This document shows, piece after piece, positions 14,881 through 22,881 of a stretch of 33,060 bases of DNA. The notes beneath the pieces were generated by a model that saw only the letters and a list, made by a program, of their open reading frames with translations, searched no databases and had not been told where the DNA came from. The stretch lies in assembly GCA_035544015.1 (NCBI GenBank), contig DATKIP010000010.1:70449-103508 (forward strand), read 5' to 3'. The DNA comes from Candidatus Saccharimonadia bacterium (GTDB lineage Bacteria > Patescibacteriota > Saccharimonadia > UBA4664). Position 1 is the first letter of the stretch. Each line of letters begins with the position of its first letter. A program made the position numbers and the translations under genes.

Positions 14881-15750
14881 TTACGCCAAAGCGTTGTACG
14901 TCGACCGATTCACCACGATCTGCACGGCCTGGAGCTGGGAGTAGCCAGGCTCAAACCCCACCGTAGTCGCTGCGACATACACCGGATGATCAATCCCTGC
15001 GCGGCGAAACGACATGGCCTTGCCCAAGCCGTTGCACACGCTGGCCCGACCAGCTTGCCCAATGAGCGTCAGCTCATCACGCCACGGCGGTCCAGACAGT
15101 TGCCTTTGCGCTTCCGCACTCGGCTCTACGCCGAGCACACTAAGGCATACCTGTACATAAGTTGCGCTGGCAAACTGAGACACCCCACGCGGATTTGGCC
15201 CCAAGTTCTCGGGGCTGATGAAGCTCGCCACGTACTTGCCGGTGTCATCCGGAGACCTGACAGTGAACGGCACAGCGTCACCGTTCAGGGGGTCTACTTC
15301 TGCCTTCAATTGGCCTATGCTGGCACCGTCCTTCAGGAACACTACCAACCGCTCTAGCTCGCCGCCACGGACCTGCAGACCAAACAATGGCTTGGCCTCT
15401 TGATCACCCTCTCGCAGGCGCACCGGGAACTGCTGCTTCGTCAGCCCGGCATAACGCGCCGCCGCCGAAGCCAGGTCCGATGACGACACCGCCGTTCGCG
15501 CCCCCGGAGCCGTGAGGATCGTAAAATGGTAGCCGCTCTGTTCGAAGTGCCCCCGAACCGTGAGATGGTACTCCGGCAAGCTCGGCATCTGGAGGTCTCC
15601 CGCCATCGCTCGCATTGTTTCGGGCGGCAAGACGCTGCCTACCGTTATCGCCGACGGCACCGGCGCGGAGGAAGCCGAACCACCCCCTCTACTAAGTAGG
15701 AGGAGGCCGAAAACGCCCACCACACCCAGCACTAGCAAGTAGCGTCGCAT
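14881..15750 (-). CDS. Orphan cassette gene 5, exported or anchored protein (289 aa)
   Basis: The start is the ATG at 15750: GAAGGGA precedes it and the promoter at 15791-15819 excludes longer readings. Residues 2-20 (RRYLLVLGVVGVFGLLLLS) are a signal anchor or signal peptide without a lipobox, followed by a Gly/Ser/Pro linker. The mature part contains AGDLQMPSLPEYHLTVRG, GYHFTILTAPG, LVVFLKDGA, KYVASFISPENLG, FASATYVQVCLSVLGV and ASVCNGLGKAMSFRRAG. These match in order the blocks of the orphan lipoprotein at 10149, including two Cys positions, so they are paralogues of one unrecognised extracytoplasmic family. The membrane anchor differs between the two. Confidence 0.7.
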   Translation of the reverse strand: MRRYLLVLGVVGVFGLLLLSRGGGSASSAPVPSAITVGSVLPPETMRAMAGDLQMPSLPEYHLTVRGHFEQSGYHFTILTAPGARTAVSSSDLASAAARYAGLTKQQFPVRLREGDQEAKPLFGLQVRGGELERLVVFLKDGASIGQLKAEVDPLNGDAVPFTVRSPDDTGKYVASFISPENLGPNPRGVSQFASATYVQVCLSVLGVEPSAEAQRQLSGPPWRDELTLIGQAGRASVCNGLGKAMSFRRAGIDHPVYVAATTVGFEPGYSQLQAVQIVVNRSTYNALA

Positions 15751-15790
15751 TACAGAGATCCCTTCGGTCGACGGTATACGAACGCCGATC

Positions 15791-15819
15791 ATCTTACACT
15801 CCCCCATCACCAAAATCAA
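15791..15819 (-). promoter_or_regulatory. Promoter of orphan cassette 5
   Basis: On the minus strand TTGATT (15819-15814) and TAAGAT (15796-15791) with a 17-bp spacer, giving a leader of about 34 nt before the ATG. Confidence 0.7.
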
Positions 15820-15900
15820 AAGGCATCTCGCTTAACCCCTAGGCGCACCTAAAATTACTTACGCCGTAAAACCGCCACCTGCCCCGCCATCCAAGTGGCT

Positions 15901-15919
15901 CGGGCATCCCAGATGCCCG
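15901..15919 (-). terminator. Hairpin after MEMO-AMMECR1 gene
   Basis: A 7-bp stem CGGGCAT/ATGCCCG with a 5-nt loop, one base after the stop codon. Confidence 0.5.
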
Positions 15920-15920
15920 G

Positions 15921-17057
15921 CTATTCCTCAAACCGTTCCACCTCAAACCGCCGAATCTCCACCACCTCATCCAGACCAATCCCACCCTTCTCGCGGCAAA
16001 TTCGAATCTGCTCCTCCGCACTATCCACGCCCTCCAGATCCGGCAATAGCACCCCCTGCCGCCCGTCTCCAGACGTCACAATAATTCCATACCGCTTCGG
16101 ATCCAGCCGCGCCACATCGCGCTCTACCACCGCCGCACCCAGCACGTCCACGCTAATCTTCAAATCCCCCAACTCCTCCGCCCTCACCGCCCCAAACCGC
16201 GGGTCCTGCGTCGCCGCTGCCACCGCATTCGCCATCACCTCCTCGGCCAAACTACGCTTCGCCGACGCCACCGTCCCAATGCACCCCCGCAACTCCCCAT
16301 CCGCCTCATGCAGCGACACAAACGCCCCCGCCCGCCGGCGCCAACCCCCATCCAAGTCCTTCGGCGCCGCCATCACCTCACCTGTCTCCAAATAATGCCC
16401 AATCGCCTCCCGCGCCAACGCCGTAATCCTCGCCGCCTCCTCCACCGCCAACGTCGCCACCATATACCCCACCCCAAACGGCCCCTCATAGCTCAAAACC
16501 TCGGTTCGCACATCCACCCCCTCCAGCGCCCCCAGCAAAAACAAAATCGACCGCAGCCCACACTCCGCCCCCTCATTCAGCGTCACCGGATCAATCGCCA
16601 ACAACGCCGGCGCGTCCCGCCGCCGTACCGCCGCCACAATCAACTCATCCAGCACCGGCCCCGCCGCCTTAAACCCGTACGGCCCATCCGCACGCAAAAC
16701 ATGACTCAAATCCCCCGACGCCACAATCCCATACCGCGTCTTCTCGCCCCGCACCCGCGCCCCCACCTCACGGCCATAATCAAAATAATATTGGTATGAG
16801 TCCTCGGTCACCAATATCTCCTCCACCGGCATCTCCCCCGAAAGCCGCCGCCGCAAATAGTACTCCGGCACCTCAAACCCATGGTCCTCATGCGGCGAAA
16901 TCACAATCAGCTCCTCCACCCCCGCCTCAGCCAGCTCCCCCACCGCCCGCTCCAGCGCCGCAGTGGTCTTCCGCACCTTCTTGATATCCTCTCCGCCAAT
17001 CTCCGGAATAATCAGCGGCGGATGGGGCGAAATCAGACCAAAAACCAGCACCAGCAC
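15921..17057 (-). CDS. MEMO (LigB-like) - AMMECR1 fusion protein
   Basis: A 378-aa two-domain protein. Residues about 1-200 are a class III extradiol-dioxygenase/MEMO fold: GLISPHPPLIIPEIGG with the conserved His, IVISPHEDHGF, IVASGDLSHVL and an EGAECGLRSILFLLGAL segment. Residues about 205-378 are an AMMECR1 domain with the signature ELRGCIGTV, preceded by FVSLHEADG. This corresponds to proteins A and B of the AmmeMemoRadiSam system joined in one chain; the radical-SAM partner is not in the window. The biochemical role is unsettled. The GTG at 17057 is preceded by AAGGG, and a second GTG at 17051 follows GGAGG, so the start is uncertain by two codons. An extended -10 TGATACTAT lies at 17081-17086 and upstream. 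Confidence 0.85.
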   Translation of the reverse strand: MLVLVFGLISPHPPLIIPEIGGEDIKKVRKTTAALERAVGELAEAGVEELIVISPHEDHGFEVPEYYLRRRLSGEMPVEEILVTEDSYQYYFDYGREVGARVRGEKTRYGIVASGDLSHVLRADGPYGFKAAGPVLDELIVAAVRRRDAPALLAIDPVTLNEGAECGLRSILFLLGALEGVDVRTEVLSYEGPFGVGYMVATLAVEEAARITALAREAIGHYLETGEVMAAPKDLDGGWRRRAGAFVSLHEADGELRGCIGTVASAKRSLAEEVMANAVAAATQDPRFGAVRAEELGDLKISVDVLGAAVVERDVARLDPKRYGIIVTSGDGRQGVLLPDLEGVDSAEEQIRICREKGGIGLDEVVEIRRFEVERFEE

Positions 17058-17199
17058 CTCCCATCCCTTAAGTTAAAATAATAGTATCAGTGATTGTCCT
17101 TGGTCACCTCAGCCATCACATTGAGATCTACCCCAAAAACCTGAGTCTCAAAATTTCCTAAATCTTCTTCGCCGTGACGAGCCCATTAATATGCATCAG

Positions 17200-17221
17200 T
17201 AAAAAATGACACTTTGTGTCA
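17200..17221 (-). terminator. Possible second terminator of the minus-strand orphan
   Basis: A 6-bp stem TGACAC/GTGTCA (17207-17212/17216-17221) with a 3-nt loop, followed on the minus strand by a T6 run. On the plus strand only A-runs flank it. It could be an operator instead. Confidence 0.35.
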
Positions 17222-17271
17222 AAAATCACCGAGCCACTCGAAGTGAGGCTGGGCCACAGCCACTTAACCAA

Positions 17272-17295
17272 CAAAAAGCCACGCTTATAGCGTGG
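17272..17295 (-). terminator. Intrinsic terminator, minus strand
   Basis: A perfect 6-bp stem CCACGC/GCGTGG with a 5-nt loop, followed on the minus strand by CTTTTTG. It lies downstream of the orphan gene at 17364. Confidence 0.7.
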
Positions 17296-17314
17296 AAGCT
17301 TACGGGATTACACC

Positions 17315-17339
17315 GCCGAGCCCCGATGCAGGGCCCGGC
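17315..17339 (-). terminator. GC-rich hairpin after orphan gene 6
   Basis: A 9-bp stem pairing 17315-17323 with 17331-17339 (one G-T pair), 7-nt loop and no U-tract, the same style as the other orphan cassettes. The U-tailed terminator at 17272 follows it. Confidence 0.5.
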
Positions 17340-17363
17340 GATGCACGCCGAGGAGCCGATCAC

Positions 17364-17944
17364 TCACGCGACCTGAACCGCCTGAGTGATCCGAGGCAGA
17401 GCCAGATAGACCACGACGTCCTGGACATTCACCTCCTCCTGATGCGGAAAGCCGCCGAAGCCAGTACCCGACGCCACTTCGGCGTCCAGCTGCGGTCCGC
17501 CGATGAGCTGCAGCTTGCTCGCGACCCAGATCACGGCTTTGGCCGCATACGAGGCGAGCAACTCCGGCCGACCGGCCCAATCAAGCTCCTTCCGGTCGCG
17601 CAAGGCCATGGCGATGGACAGCTCCACCAGGTCAGAAAGCACCATCTGGTCACCGAAGAACGTAGCAGACCCCGCCAGACGGTCGAGCACACGCCCTCGC
17701 ACCACCGGGTCTGCTTCCCTCTCCCAGGGAGCCACGATGGCCCAACTCTGGGACCCCCAGATGCCTATCTTGGGCCAGGAAGGACTATCATCCCCGAAAA
17801 CCGGCAAACCGACCTCATCCACCACCAGGCCCAAGTACAAGCCGCAGGGCAGGCTCGCGGTGCAGACGAACTGCTCACCGAGAACGGACCGGCTAACCGG
17901 GTGAGCGAGCGAGCCGGCGCAGGGACAGGACTGGTCTCGGTCAT
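17364..17944 (-). CDS. Orphan cassette gene 6, probably frameshifted
   Basis: The main frame (ending at 17364) gives about 175 residues of convincing protein from GEQFVCTASLPCGLYLG onward, including PSWPKIGIWGSQSWAIVAPWE, a helical LVELSIAMALRDRKELD and KAVIWVASKLQLIGG. It has no well-placed start codon. The ATG with a strong GAGGAG site 6 nt upstream (17944) opens a different frame (MTETSPVPAPARSL) that stops at 17765. A one-base deletion between about 17940 and 17870 would explain this; no slippery heptamer is seen there. It is either a recent pseudogene, an assembly error or a gene with an unusual start. The product is unrecognised and looks soluble. Confidence 0.5.
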
Positions 17945-18001
17945 GGACACTCCTCGAACAGGCTGGCGCAAACCAGCGGGCACACGGTGTGCTTATCAAG
18001 C

Positions 18002-18029
18002 ATCTTATCCTAACAATCTTTCCGCTTAA
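18002..18029 (-). promoter_or_regulatory. Possible promoter of orphan cassette 6
   Basis: On the minus strand TTAAGC (18029-18024) and TAAGAT (18007-18002) with a 16-bp spacer, 57 nt upstream of the ATG with GAGGAG. The -35 box is weak. Confidence 0.35.
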
Positions 18030-18123
18030 CCTACCCAATCCCGCTCAAACCCGCTACACTTACCCTCAAGCGAATTACCCTCGTTTCTCACCACATAACG
18101 ACAACGTTGGAGGAACCATACTC

Positions 18124-20694
18124 ATGAGCCACGAGCTCGACAAAGCCTATAATCCGTCTAAATACGAACCCGAAATCTACGCCCAATGGGAAGATTCCGG
18201 CGCGTTCAAGCCCGATCTCAAGGCCAAAAAAGATCCGTTCACTATCATCATGCCCCCGCCCAACGCCAACGGCCACATCCACATGGGCACTGCCATGTTC
18301 GTGATCGAAGACATCATGATCCGCTACCGCCGCATGCAAGGCCACCCCACGCTCTGGCTCCCCGGCACCGACCACGCCGGCATCGAGACCCAGGTCGTCT
18401 ACGAGCGCCTGCTCGCGGGAGAAGGCAAGAGCCGCTTCGATTTCACGCGTGAGCAGTTCTACGCCGACGTCATGAAGTTCACTCGCAGCAACCAGTCCAC
18501 CATCATCAATGAGCTCCGCAGCCTCGGCTTCAGCGCCGACTGGTCGCGCCTCCAGTTCACCCTCGACGACAAGATCGTCGCCACCGTCTACGACACCTTC
18601 CGCGAGCTCCACGACCAAGGCCTCATCTACCGCGCCAACCGCATCGTCAACTGGTGCCCCCACTGCCGCTCCGCCTTCGCCGACATCGAAGTCAAACACC
18701 GCGACCAAGTCGACCCGCTGTACTACATCAAGTACGGCCCATTCGTGCTCGCCACCGTCCGCCCCGAGACCAAATTCGGCGACACCGCCATTGCCGTAAA
18801 CCCCAAGGACGAACGCTACGCCAAATACATCGGCAAAACCATCGAGGCCGAGGATCTCAATGGCCCCATCCATCTCAAGGTCATCGCCGACCCCCACATC
18901 GACCCCGCGTTCGGCACCGGCGCCATGAAAGTCACCCCTGCCCACGACCACAACGACTGGGAAATCGGCCTGCGCCACAATCTCGAGGTCAAACAAGTCA
19001 TCGGCACCGACGGCCTCCTCACCGAGCTCGCCGGCCGTTACGCCGGCATGCCCATCGTCGAAGCACGTACCCAGGTCGCACGCGACCTCGAAGAGCGCGG
19101 CCTCATGGACCACGTCGACATGAATTACACCCACTCCATCGGCATCCACGACCGCTGCGGCACCCCCATCGAGCCCCTCGTGGTCGAACAATGGTGGCTC
19201 AAAGTCGACGAGCTCAAAAAACCCGCCATCGCCGCCATCAAGTCCGGCGAGGTCAAATTCGTCCCCGAGCGCTTCACCAAAATCGCCCTCGATTGGCTCG
19301 AAAACCTCCATGATTGGAACATTTCGAGGCAAAATTGGTGGGGCATCCGCGTGCCCGTGTATTACAACGCCGGCTCCGACACCACCAAGCCCGCCTACAT
19401 CATCGCCATCGATGAATCCGAGGCCATCGCCACCTATGGCGCCGGCAACTACGAGGCCGAAACCGACAATTTCGACACCTGGTTTAGCTCCGGCCAATGG
19501 CCCTACGCCACCACCATGGCCACCGGCGACTTCGAGCGTGGCTTCTACCCCACCTCGGTCATGGAAACCGGCCGCGACATCCTCTTCCTCTGGGTCACCC
19601 GCATGATCATGTTCGGCCTGTTCAAGACCGGCCAAGTCCCGTTCAAAACCATCTACCTCCACGGCCTCGTCACCGACGGCACGGGCAAAAAGATGTCCAA
19701 ATCCAAAGGCAACGTCATCAACCCCCTCGATATGACCAGCAAATACGGCACCGATGCCCTGCGCCTGGCCCTCACCATCGGCATCACCGCCGGCAACGAC
19801 GGTCCCCTCTCCGAGTCCAAAATCGAAGGCTACCGCAACTTCAACAACAAACTCTGGAACGTGGCCCGCTTTATCCTCGGCCAGCTCCCCGACAACTACT
19901 CCCCCACTGCCCCCAAGCTCCACTCCCCCGCCGACCACTGGATGCTAGCCAAGCTCAACGCCGCCGTCAACGACGTTACCAGCTCAATCGAAGACTACCG
20001 CTTCTCCGAGGCCGGCCAGCTCATCTACGCCCTGCTCTGGGACGACTTCGCCGACTGGTATCTCGAAGCTTCCAAAATCTCCCCCAATCACGACCTGCTC
20101 ACCCACGGCCTACAAACCATCTTGCAGCTCATTCATCCTATCGCCCCCTTCGTATCCGAAGCCATCTGGAGCGAACTGCCATGGCAATCCACCCAGCTCA
20201 TCACCACACCTTGGCCCGTAGTAGACATTACAAGAACAAAAGCCGATCTATCTCGTCAACAAATACGAGAATTCGACGAAGTCGTCTCAATCGTCCGCGA
20301 AATCCGTACTACCCGCGCCGAGCTCAGCCTCGACAAAGCCACCGTCGTCTATATCGCCAGCCCATTTTGGGCAGCCAATGGCCCACTCATCGCCCGGCTG
20401 TCCCGCAACCTAGAGCTCAAACAAGCCGACCAATCAAAAGGCCTGCTGATCAACAGCTCACAAACCAAAGCCTGGCTCGCCGCCGACGACAAAACCATCG
20501 CTCAAACCATCACCCGGCTCACGGCTCAGCTCAACGAGAAGCGCACATACATGAAAGGTCTCGAAGCCAAGCTCGGCAATGCCAGCTACCTAGCCTCAGC
20601 CCCAGCCAAGATAGTGGGGGAGACTCGTGAGCGTCACGCAGAAACCCTAGCCTTGATTAAAAAGCTCGAAACTCAGCTTTCACGACTAAACTAG
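18124..20694 (+). CDS. valS: Valyl-tRNA synthetase
   Basis: An 856-aa class I aminoacyl-tRNA synthetase that charges tRNA-Val. The HIGH-type motif is HIHM at residues 51-54 in PPPNANGHIHMGTA, the KMSKS loop is near residue 523 in GTGKKMSKSKGN, and WLPGTDHAGIETQ and the editing-domain TVRPETKFGDTAIAVNP are present. The anticodon-binding domain and a C-terminal coiled coil follow; the coiled coil (LTAQLNEKRTYMKGLEAKLG) is typical of ValRS. The ATG 18124 has GGAGG at about 18111-18115. An in-frame upstream extension to 17989 lies in the leader and is rejected. A long open frame on the opposite strand is a shadow of GC-rich codons. Confidence 0.97.
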   Translation: MSHELDKAYNPSKYEPEIYAQWEDSGAFKPDLKAKKDPFTIIMPPPNANGHIHMGTAMFVIEDIMIRYRRMQGHPTLWLPGTDHAGIETQVVYERLLAGEGKSRFDFTREQFYADVMKFTRSNQSTIINELRSLGFSADWSRLQFTLDDKIVATVYDTFRELHDQGLIYRANRIVNWCPHCRSAFADIEVKHRDQVDPLYYIKYGPFVLATVRPETKFGDTAIAVNPKDERYAKYIGKTIEAEDLNGPIHLKVIADPHIDPAFGTGAMKVTPAHDHNDWEIGLRHNLEVKQVIGTDGLLTELAGRYAGMPIVEARTQVARDLEERGLMDHVDMNYTHSIGIHDRCGTPIEPLVVEQWWLKVDELKKPAIAAIKSGEVKFVPERFTKIALDWLENLHDWNISRQNWWGIRVPVYYNAGSDTTKPAYIIAIDESEAIATYGAGNYEAETDNFDTWFSSGQWPYATTMATGDFERGFYPTSVMETGRDILFLWVTRMIMFGLFKTGQVPFKTIYLHGLVTDGTGKKMSKSKGNVINPLDMTSKYGTDALRLALTIGITAGNDGPLSESKIEGYRNFNNKLWNVARFILGQLPDNYSPTAPKLHSPADHWMLAKLNAAVNDVTSSIEDYRFSEAGQLIYALLWDDFADWYLEASKISPNHDLLTHGLQTILQLIHPIAPFVSEAIWSELPWQSTQLITTPWPVVDITRTKADLSRQQIREFDEVVSIVREIRTTRAELSLDKATVVYIASPFWAANGPLIARLSRNLELKQADQSKGLLINSSQTKAWLAADDKTIAQTITRLTAQLNEKRTYMKGLEAKLGNASYLASAPAKIVGETRERHAETLALIKKLETQLSRLN

Positions 20695-20739
20695 CTTATA
20701 TCTGAGCCAAATCGTACGACACCTCGACGACTCTAAACC

Positions 20740-20766
20740 ATATAAGGTATATTCTATACTTTATAT
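20740..20766. repeat. 27-bp near-perfect palindrome between valS and TPR gene
   Basis: ATATAAGGTATA (20740-20751), a TTC spacer and TATACTTTATAT (20755-20766) form an inverted repeat with one mismatch in 12. It lies 46 nt after valS and 56 nt before the TPR promoter's -10. Lack of G/C argues against an intrinsic terminator, so an operator is more likely. Confidence 0.55.
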
Positions 20767-20821
20767 GATGTAAAAAGACCCAGCCAAAACACATGGTTCA
20801 AACCCGAACCATTCCGCGTGA

Positions 20822-20827
20822 TAAAAT
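20822..20827 (+). promoter_or_regulatory. Extended -10 box of TPR gene
   Basis: TGATAAAAT ends 10 nt before ATG 20838, so the leader should be only 3-4 nt. Confidence 0.5.
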
Positions 20828-20837
20828 CATAACCATC

Positions 20838-21662
20838 ATGACCCGCCCATCCTCCAGCCCCAATGCCTTCCTCGGCCTCACCGGCCTTCTCGTCATCGCC
20901 GTTGCCATCGCCCTGGCCGCCGCATGGCCCGCCGTCCGCACGGCGGCCCATGCCGAAGCCGACAAGCTCACCCGCGAAGCCGCTGGCGTGCCCATAGCCG
21001 AGGCCGCCGCCGATTACCAACTAGCCACCCTACTCGATCCCGCCAACCAATCCGCCTATCTCGGCCTGGCTCGCATCCAAATCACCGCCGGACATGCCGA
21101 GCAGGCCCTCGATACGCTCGACCAAGCCGGAAAGGGGAGTGAGGCTAGTCGCCTTCACGTCCGCACCCTGCTTGAGCTCGGGCGCGCCACTGAAGCCACC
21201 GACTACGTGGAGCCACTCCTCGGCACCGGCCACACCGACGACGGCATTATTCTGGCGGCGCTCGTTTACGCCCTCGGGAATCAAGCCAACCAAATCCCCT
21301 CACTGACCCCACTTGTAGCCTCACCAGAGACCGCTACGCGCCTTGCGCGCATTCAGGCCGGGAATCTACCGTTAGCCAGCGAGCTATATGCTAGCGGGCT
21401 CACAGAGAGCTCAAGGGTTTTACTCGTGCAACAACCCACCTCATTTGAGCGCAACCTACTTTTAGCCCGCATTCTCTACAACCGACATGCACCCGCCGAT
21501 CTCACCACGGCCACCGACTTTCTCGTCGAAGCCATCGCGCTCAATCCCAGCGACCTAGCCGCTCATCAACTCCTCCGCAGCGTTTACATCGACCAAAACC
21601 AGATACCCGCCGCCGAAAGCCAACAGATACTCATTGACCGTCTCCAAGCCAACAAACCATAA
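20838..21662 (+). CDS. Membrane-anchored TPR-like repeat protein
   Basis: A 274-aa protein with one N-terminal transmembrane helix (about residues 11-33, LGLTGLLVIAVAIALAAAW) and an alpha-helical repeat region. TPR-like units are visible in AAADYQLATLLDPANQSAYLGLARIQITAGHAEQALDTL, and again at the end in FLVEAIALNPSDLAAHQLLRSVYIDQNQIPAAE. Such proteins usually act as scaffolds at the cell envelope; the partner is unknown. ATG 20838 is preferred to an upstream in-frame ATG at 20793 because the extended -10 box lies between them. A bidirectional terminator follows 12 nt after the stop. Confidence 0.7.
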   Translation: MTRPSSSPNAFLGLTGLLVIAVAIALAAAWPAVRTAAHAEADKLTREAAGVPIAEAAADYQLATLLDPANQSAYLGLARIQITAGHAEQALDTLDQAGKGSEASRLHVRTLLELGRATEATDYVEPLLGTGHTDDGIILAALVYALGNQANQIPSLTPLVASPETATRLARIQAGNLPLASELYASGLTESSRVLLVQQPTSFERNLLLARILYNRHAPADLTTATDFLVEAIALNPSDLAAHQLLRSVYIDQNQIPAAESQQILIDRLQANKP

Positions 21663-21674
21663 GCACGAACATGA

Positions 21675-21702
21675 AAAAAACGCTTTTTAAAGCGTTTTTT
21701 TA
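21675..21702. terminator. Bidirectional intrinsic terminator
   Basis: A 12-bp stem AAAAAAACGCTT (21675-21686) / AAGCGTTTTTTT (21691-21702), with A and T runs giving a U-tract on both strands. It ends the TPR gene and the minus-strand tRNA-Ser. Confidence 0.85.
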
Positions 21703-21716
21703 AAACTACGTATTAT

Positions 21717-21809
<93 letters not shown>

Positions 21810-21976
21810 AGAACCAATTAAAAATACCATATTTCAGCTCATTTGTTGAGCAATTTCAAATCGCGTGCAGCTCAAGCGCCCATCCTCTGAGACTCACAAA
21901 AGCAAAACCACTTATAAGATAGCGGCATAATTTGCACATTCTCGCCCATCGAGAACCCGCAGGCATAGCAGTACCC

Positions 21977-22002
21977 CAAAAAATAAACACCCGAAGGTGC
22001 TT
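21977..22002 (-). terminator. Terminator of tRNA-Arg
   Basis: On the minus strand AAGCACC-TTCG-GGTGTTT, a 7-bp stem closed by a stable UUCG tetraloop, followed by A and a T6 run. Confidence 0.8.
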
Positions 22003-22021
22003 ATTGTAAACGTATAATTTC

Positions 22022-22097
22022 TGGTGCGCCCGGGAGGACTTGAACCTCCGACCCCCAGCACCGCAAGCTGATGCTCTATCCACTGAGCTACGAGCGC
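22022..22097 (-). tRNA. tRNA-Arg (GCG)
   Basis: A 76-nt class I tRNA including encoded CCA. Acceptor GCGCTCG/CGGGCGC, D arm with AGTGGATA, anticodon stem TCAGC/GCTGG, loop TTGCGGT with anticodon GCG, T arm GGAGG-TTCAAGT-CCTCC. GCG reads CGC directly; most bacteria use an ACG tRNA deaminated to ICG for this box. A TACAAT box at 22108-22113 lies 10 nt upstream. Confidence 0.93.
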
Positions 22098-22151
22098 ATA
22101 TTTGACCATTGTACCGTCAGACTTTAGCACACCGTGGGCTCGAAATAAACC

Positions 22152-22715
22152 CTAAAAGCGCACGTACCGAGTAATACGCTCAATCACATCCGGCTCACGG
22201 TCGGCACGCGGCAAGTGACGCTCCAAATGCTCCACAATTTCATCCAGACTACTGCTATCGAAGAGTACCACCATGCGGGGACTAAAACGCTTGCTCGGCT
22301 CCAGATCAATCGAATGCCACTCCGTATCTTCCACCACACCAAACGACCTGAAATCCTCAAATCCGTATTTTTTCCCATCAATCGTGAGACCGTCACCATC
22401 CAGCTCGTAAAGCAGGGTGCGGGGTGCTTTGCGCGCATACACCACCACGGCTGCACCCATTGCCAAAAAAAGGCCTATCTCAAGCCATAAATGCAACCAC
22501 ACTGCCACCGCCGCCAAGACAAAAACAATCAAACCCAACACCCCATACCACAGGGGCGACTTGTGATGATGGACGAATTCCGAAGCCTGCCAACTTATTG
22601 GCTCTTCGGGTTCATCCAATTCCCCGGGTTCATCCGGACCTATGCCTTCGTCCGTCTCGTCCGGCAATTGTTCCTGAGCTTCTGGTTCTGGCTGTTGTGG
22701 CGCCTCGTCCGGCAT
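22152..22715 (-). CDS. Conserved CPR-type membrane protein, function unknown
   Basis: A 187-aa protein with an acidic Pro/Glu/Asp-rich N-terminal tail (residues 1-45), the segment ISWQASEFVHHHKSPLWYGVL leading into two closely spaced transmembrane helices, and a C-terminal cytoplasmic domain of about 90 residues (LYELDGDGLTIDGKKYGFEDFRSFGVVED onward). The WxASE(F/Y)xHHxK motif before two helices recurs in uncharacterised Patescibacteria proteins as I recall them. The ATG at 22715 is preceded by GAGGGAG and by TTGTAC/CATAAT with an 18-bp spacer, so unlike many neighbours it has a leader. It is divergent from a tRNA-Ser gene. Confidence 0.65.
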   Translation of the reverse strand: MPDEAPQQPEPEAQEQLPDETDEGIGPDEPGELDEPEEPISWQASEFVHHHKSPLWYGVLGLIVFVLAAVAVWLHLWLEIGLFLAMGAAVVVYARKAPRTLLYELDGDGLTIDGKKYGFEDFRSFGVVEDTEWHSIDLEPSKRFSPRMVVLFDSSSLDEIVEHLERHLPRADREPDVIERITRYVRF

Positions 22716-22785
22716 ATTCACTCCCTCTTGCCAAGCATTATGGCCCAACTAGCACCCCATGTACAATATCTCTATACTACTACCT

Positions 22786-22873
22786 GGAGGGGTCGCATAG
22801 CGGCCGAGTGCACCGGTCTTGAAAACCGGAGACCTTCACGGGTCCGTGGGTTCGAATCCCACCCCCTCCGCCA
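22786..22873 (+). tRNA. tRNA-Ser (TGA)
   Basis: An 88-nt class II tRNA with encoded CCA. Acceptor GGAGGGG/CCCCTCC, anticodon stem CCGGT/ACCGG, loop CTTGAAA with anticodon TGA, long variable arm, T loop GTTCGAATCC. A TATACT box at 22773-22778 ends 7 nt before the tRNA, so the transcript probably starts at the mature 5' end. A protein gene begins 8 nt after CCA. Confidence 0.95.
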
Positions 22874-22881
22874 TCACACCC

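Noticed and set aside
18088-19938. A 616-codon open frame antisense to valS
   Set aside because: It lies entirely opposite a clear ValRS, is Gly/Asp/Val-rich and has no domain pattern. Such frames arise in GC-rich genes with C in third positions.
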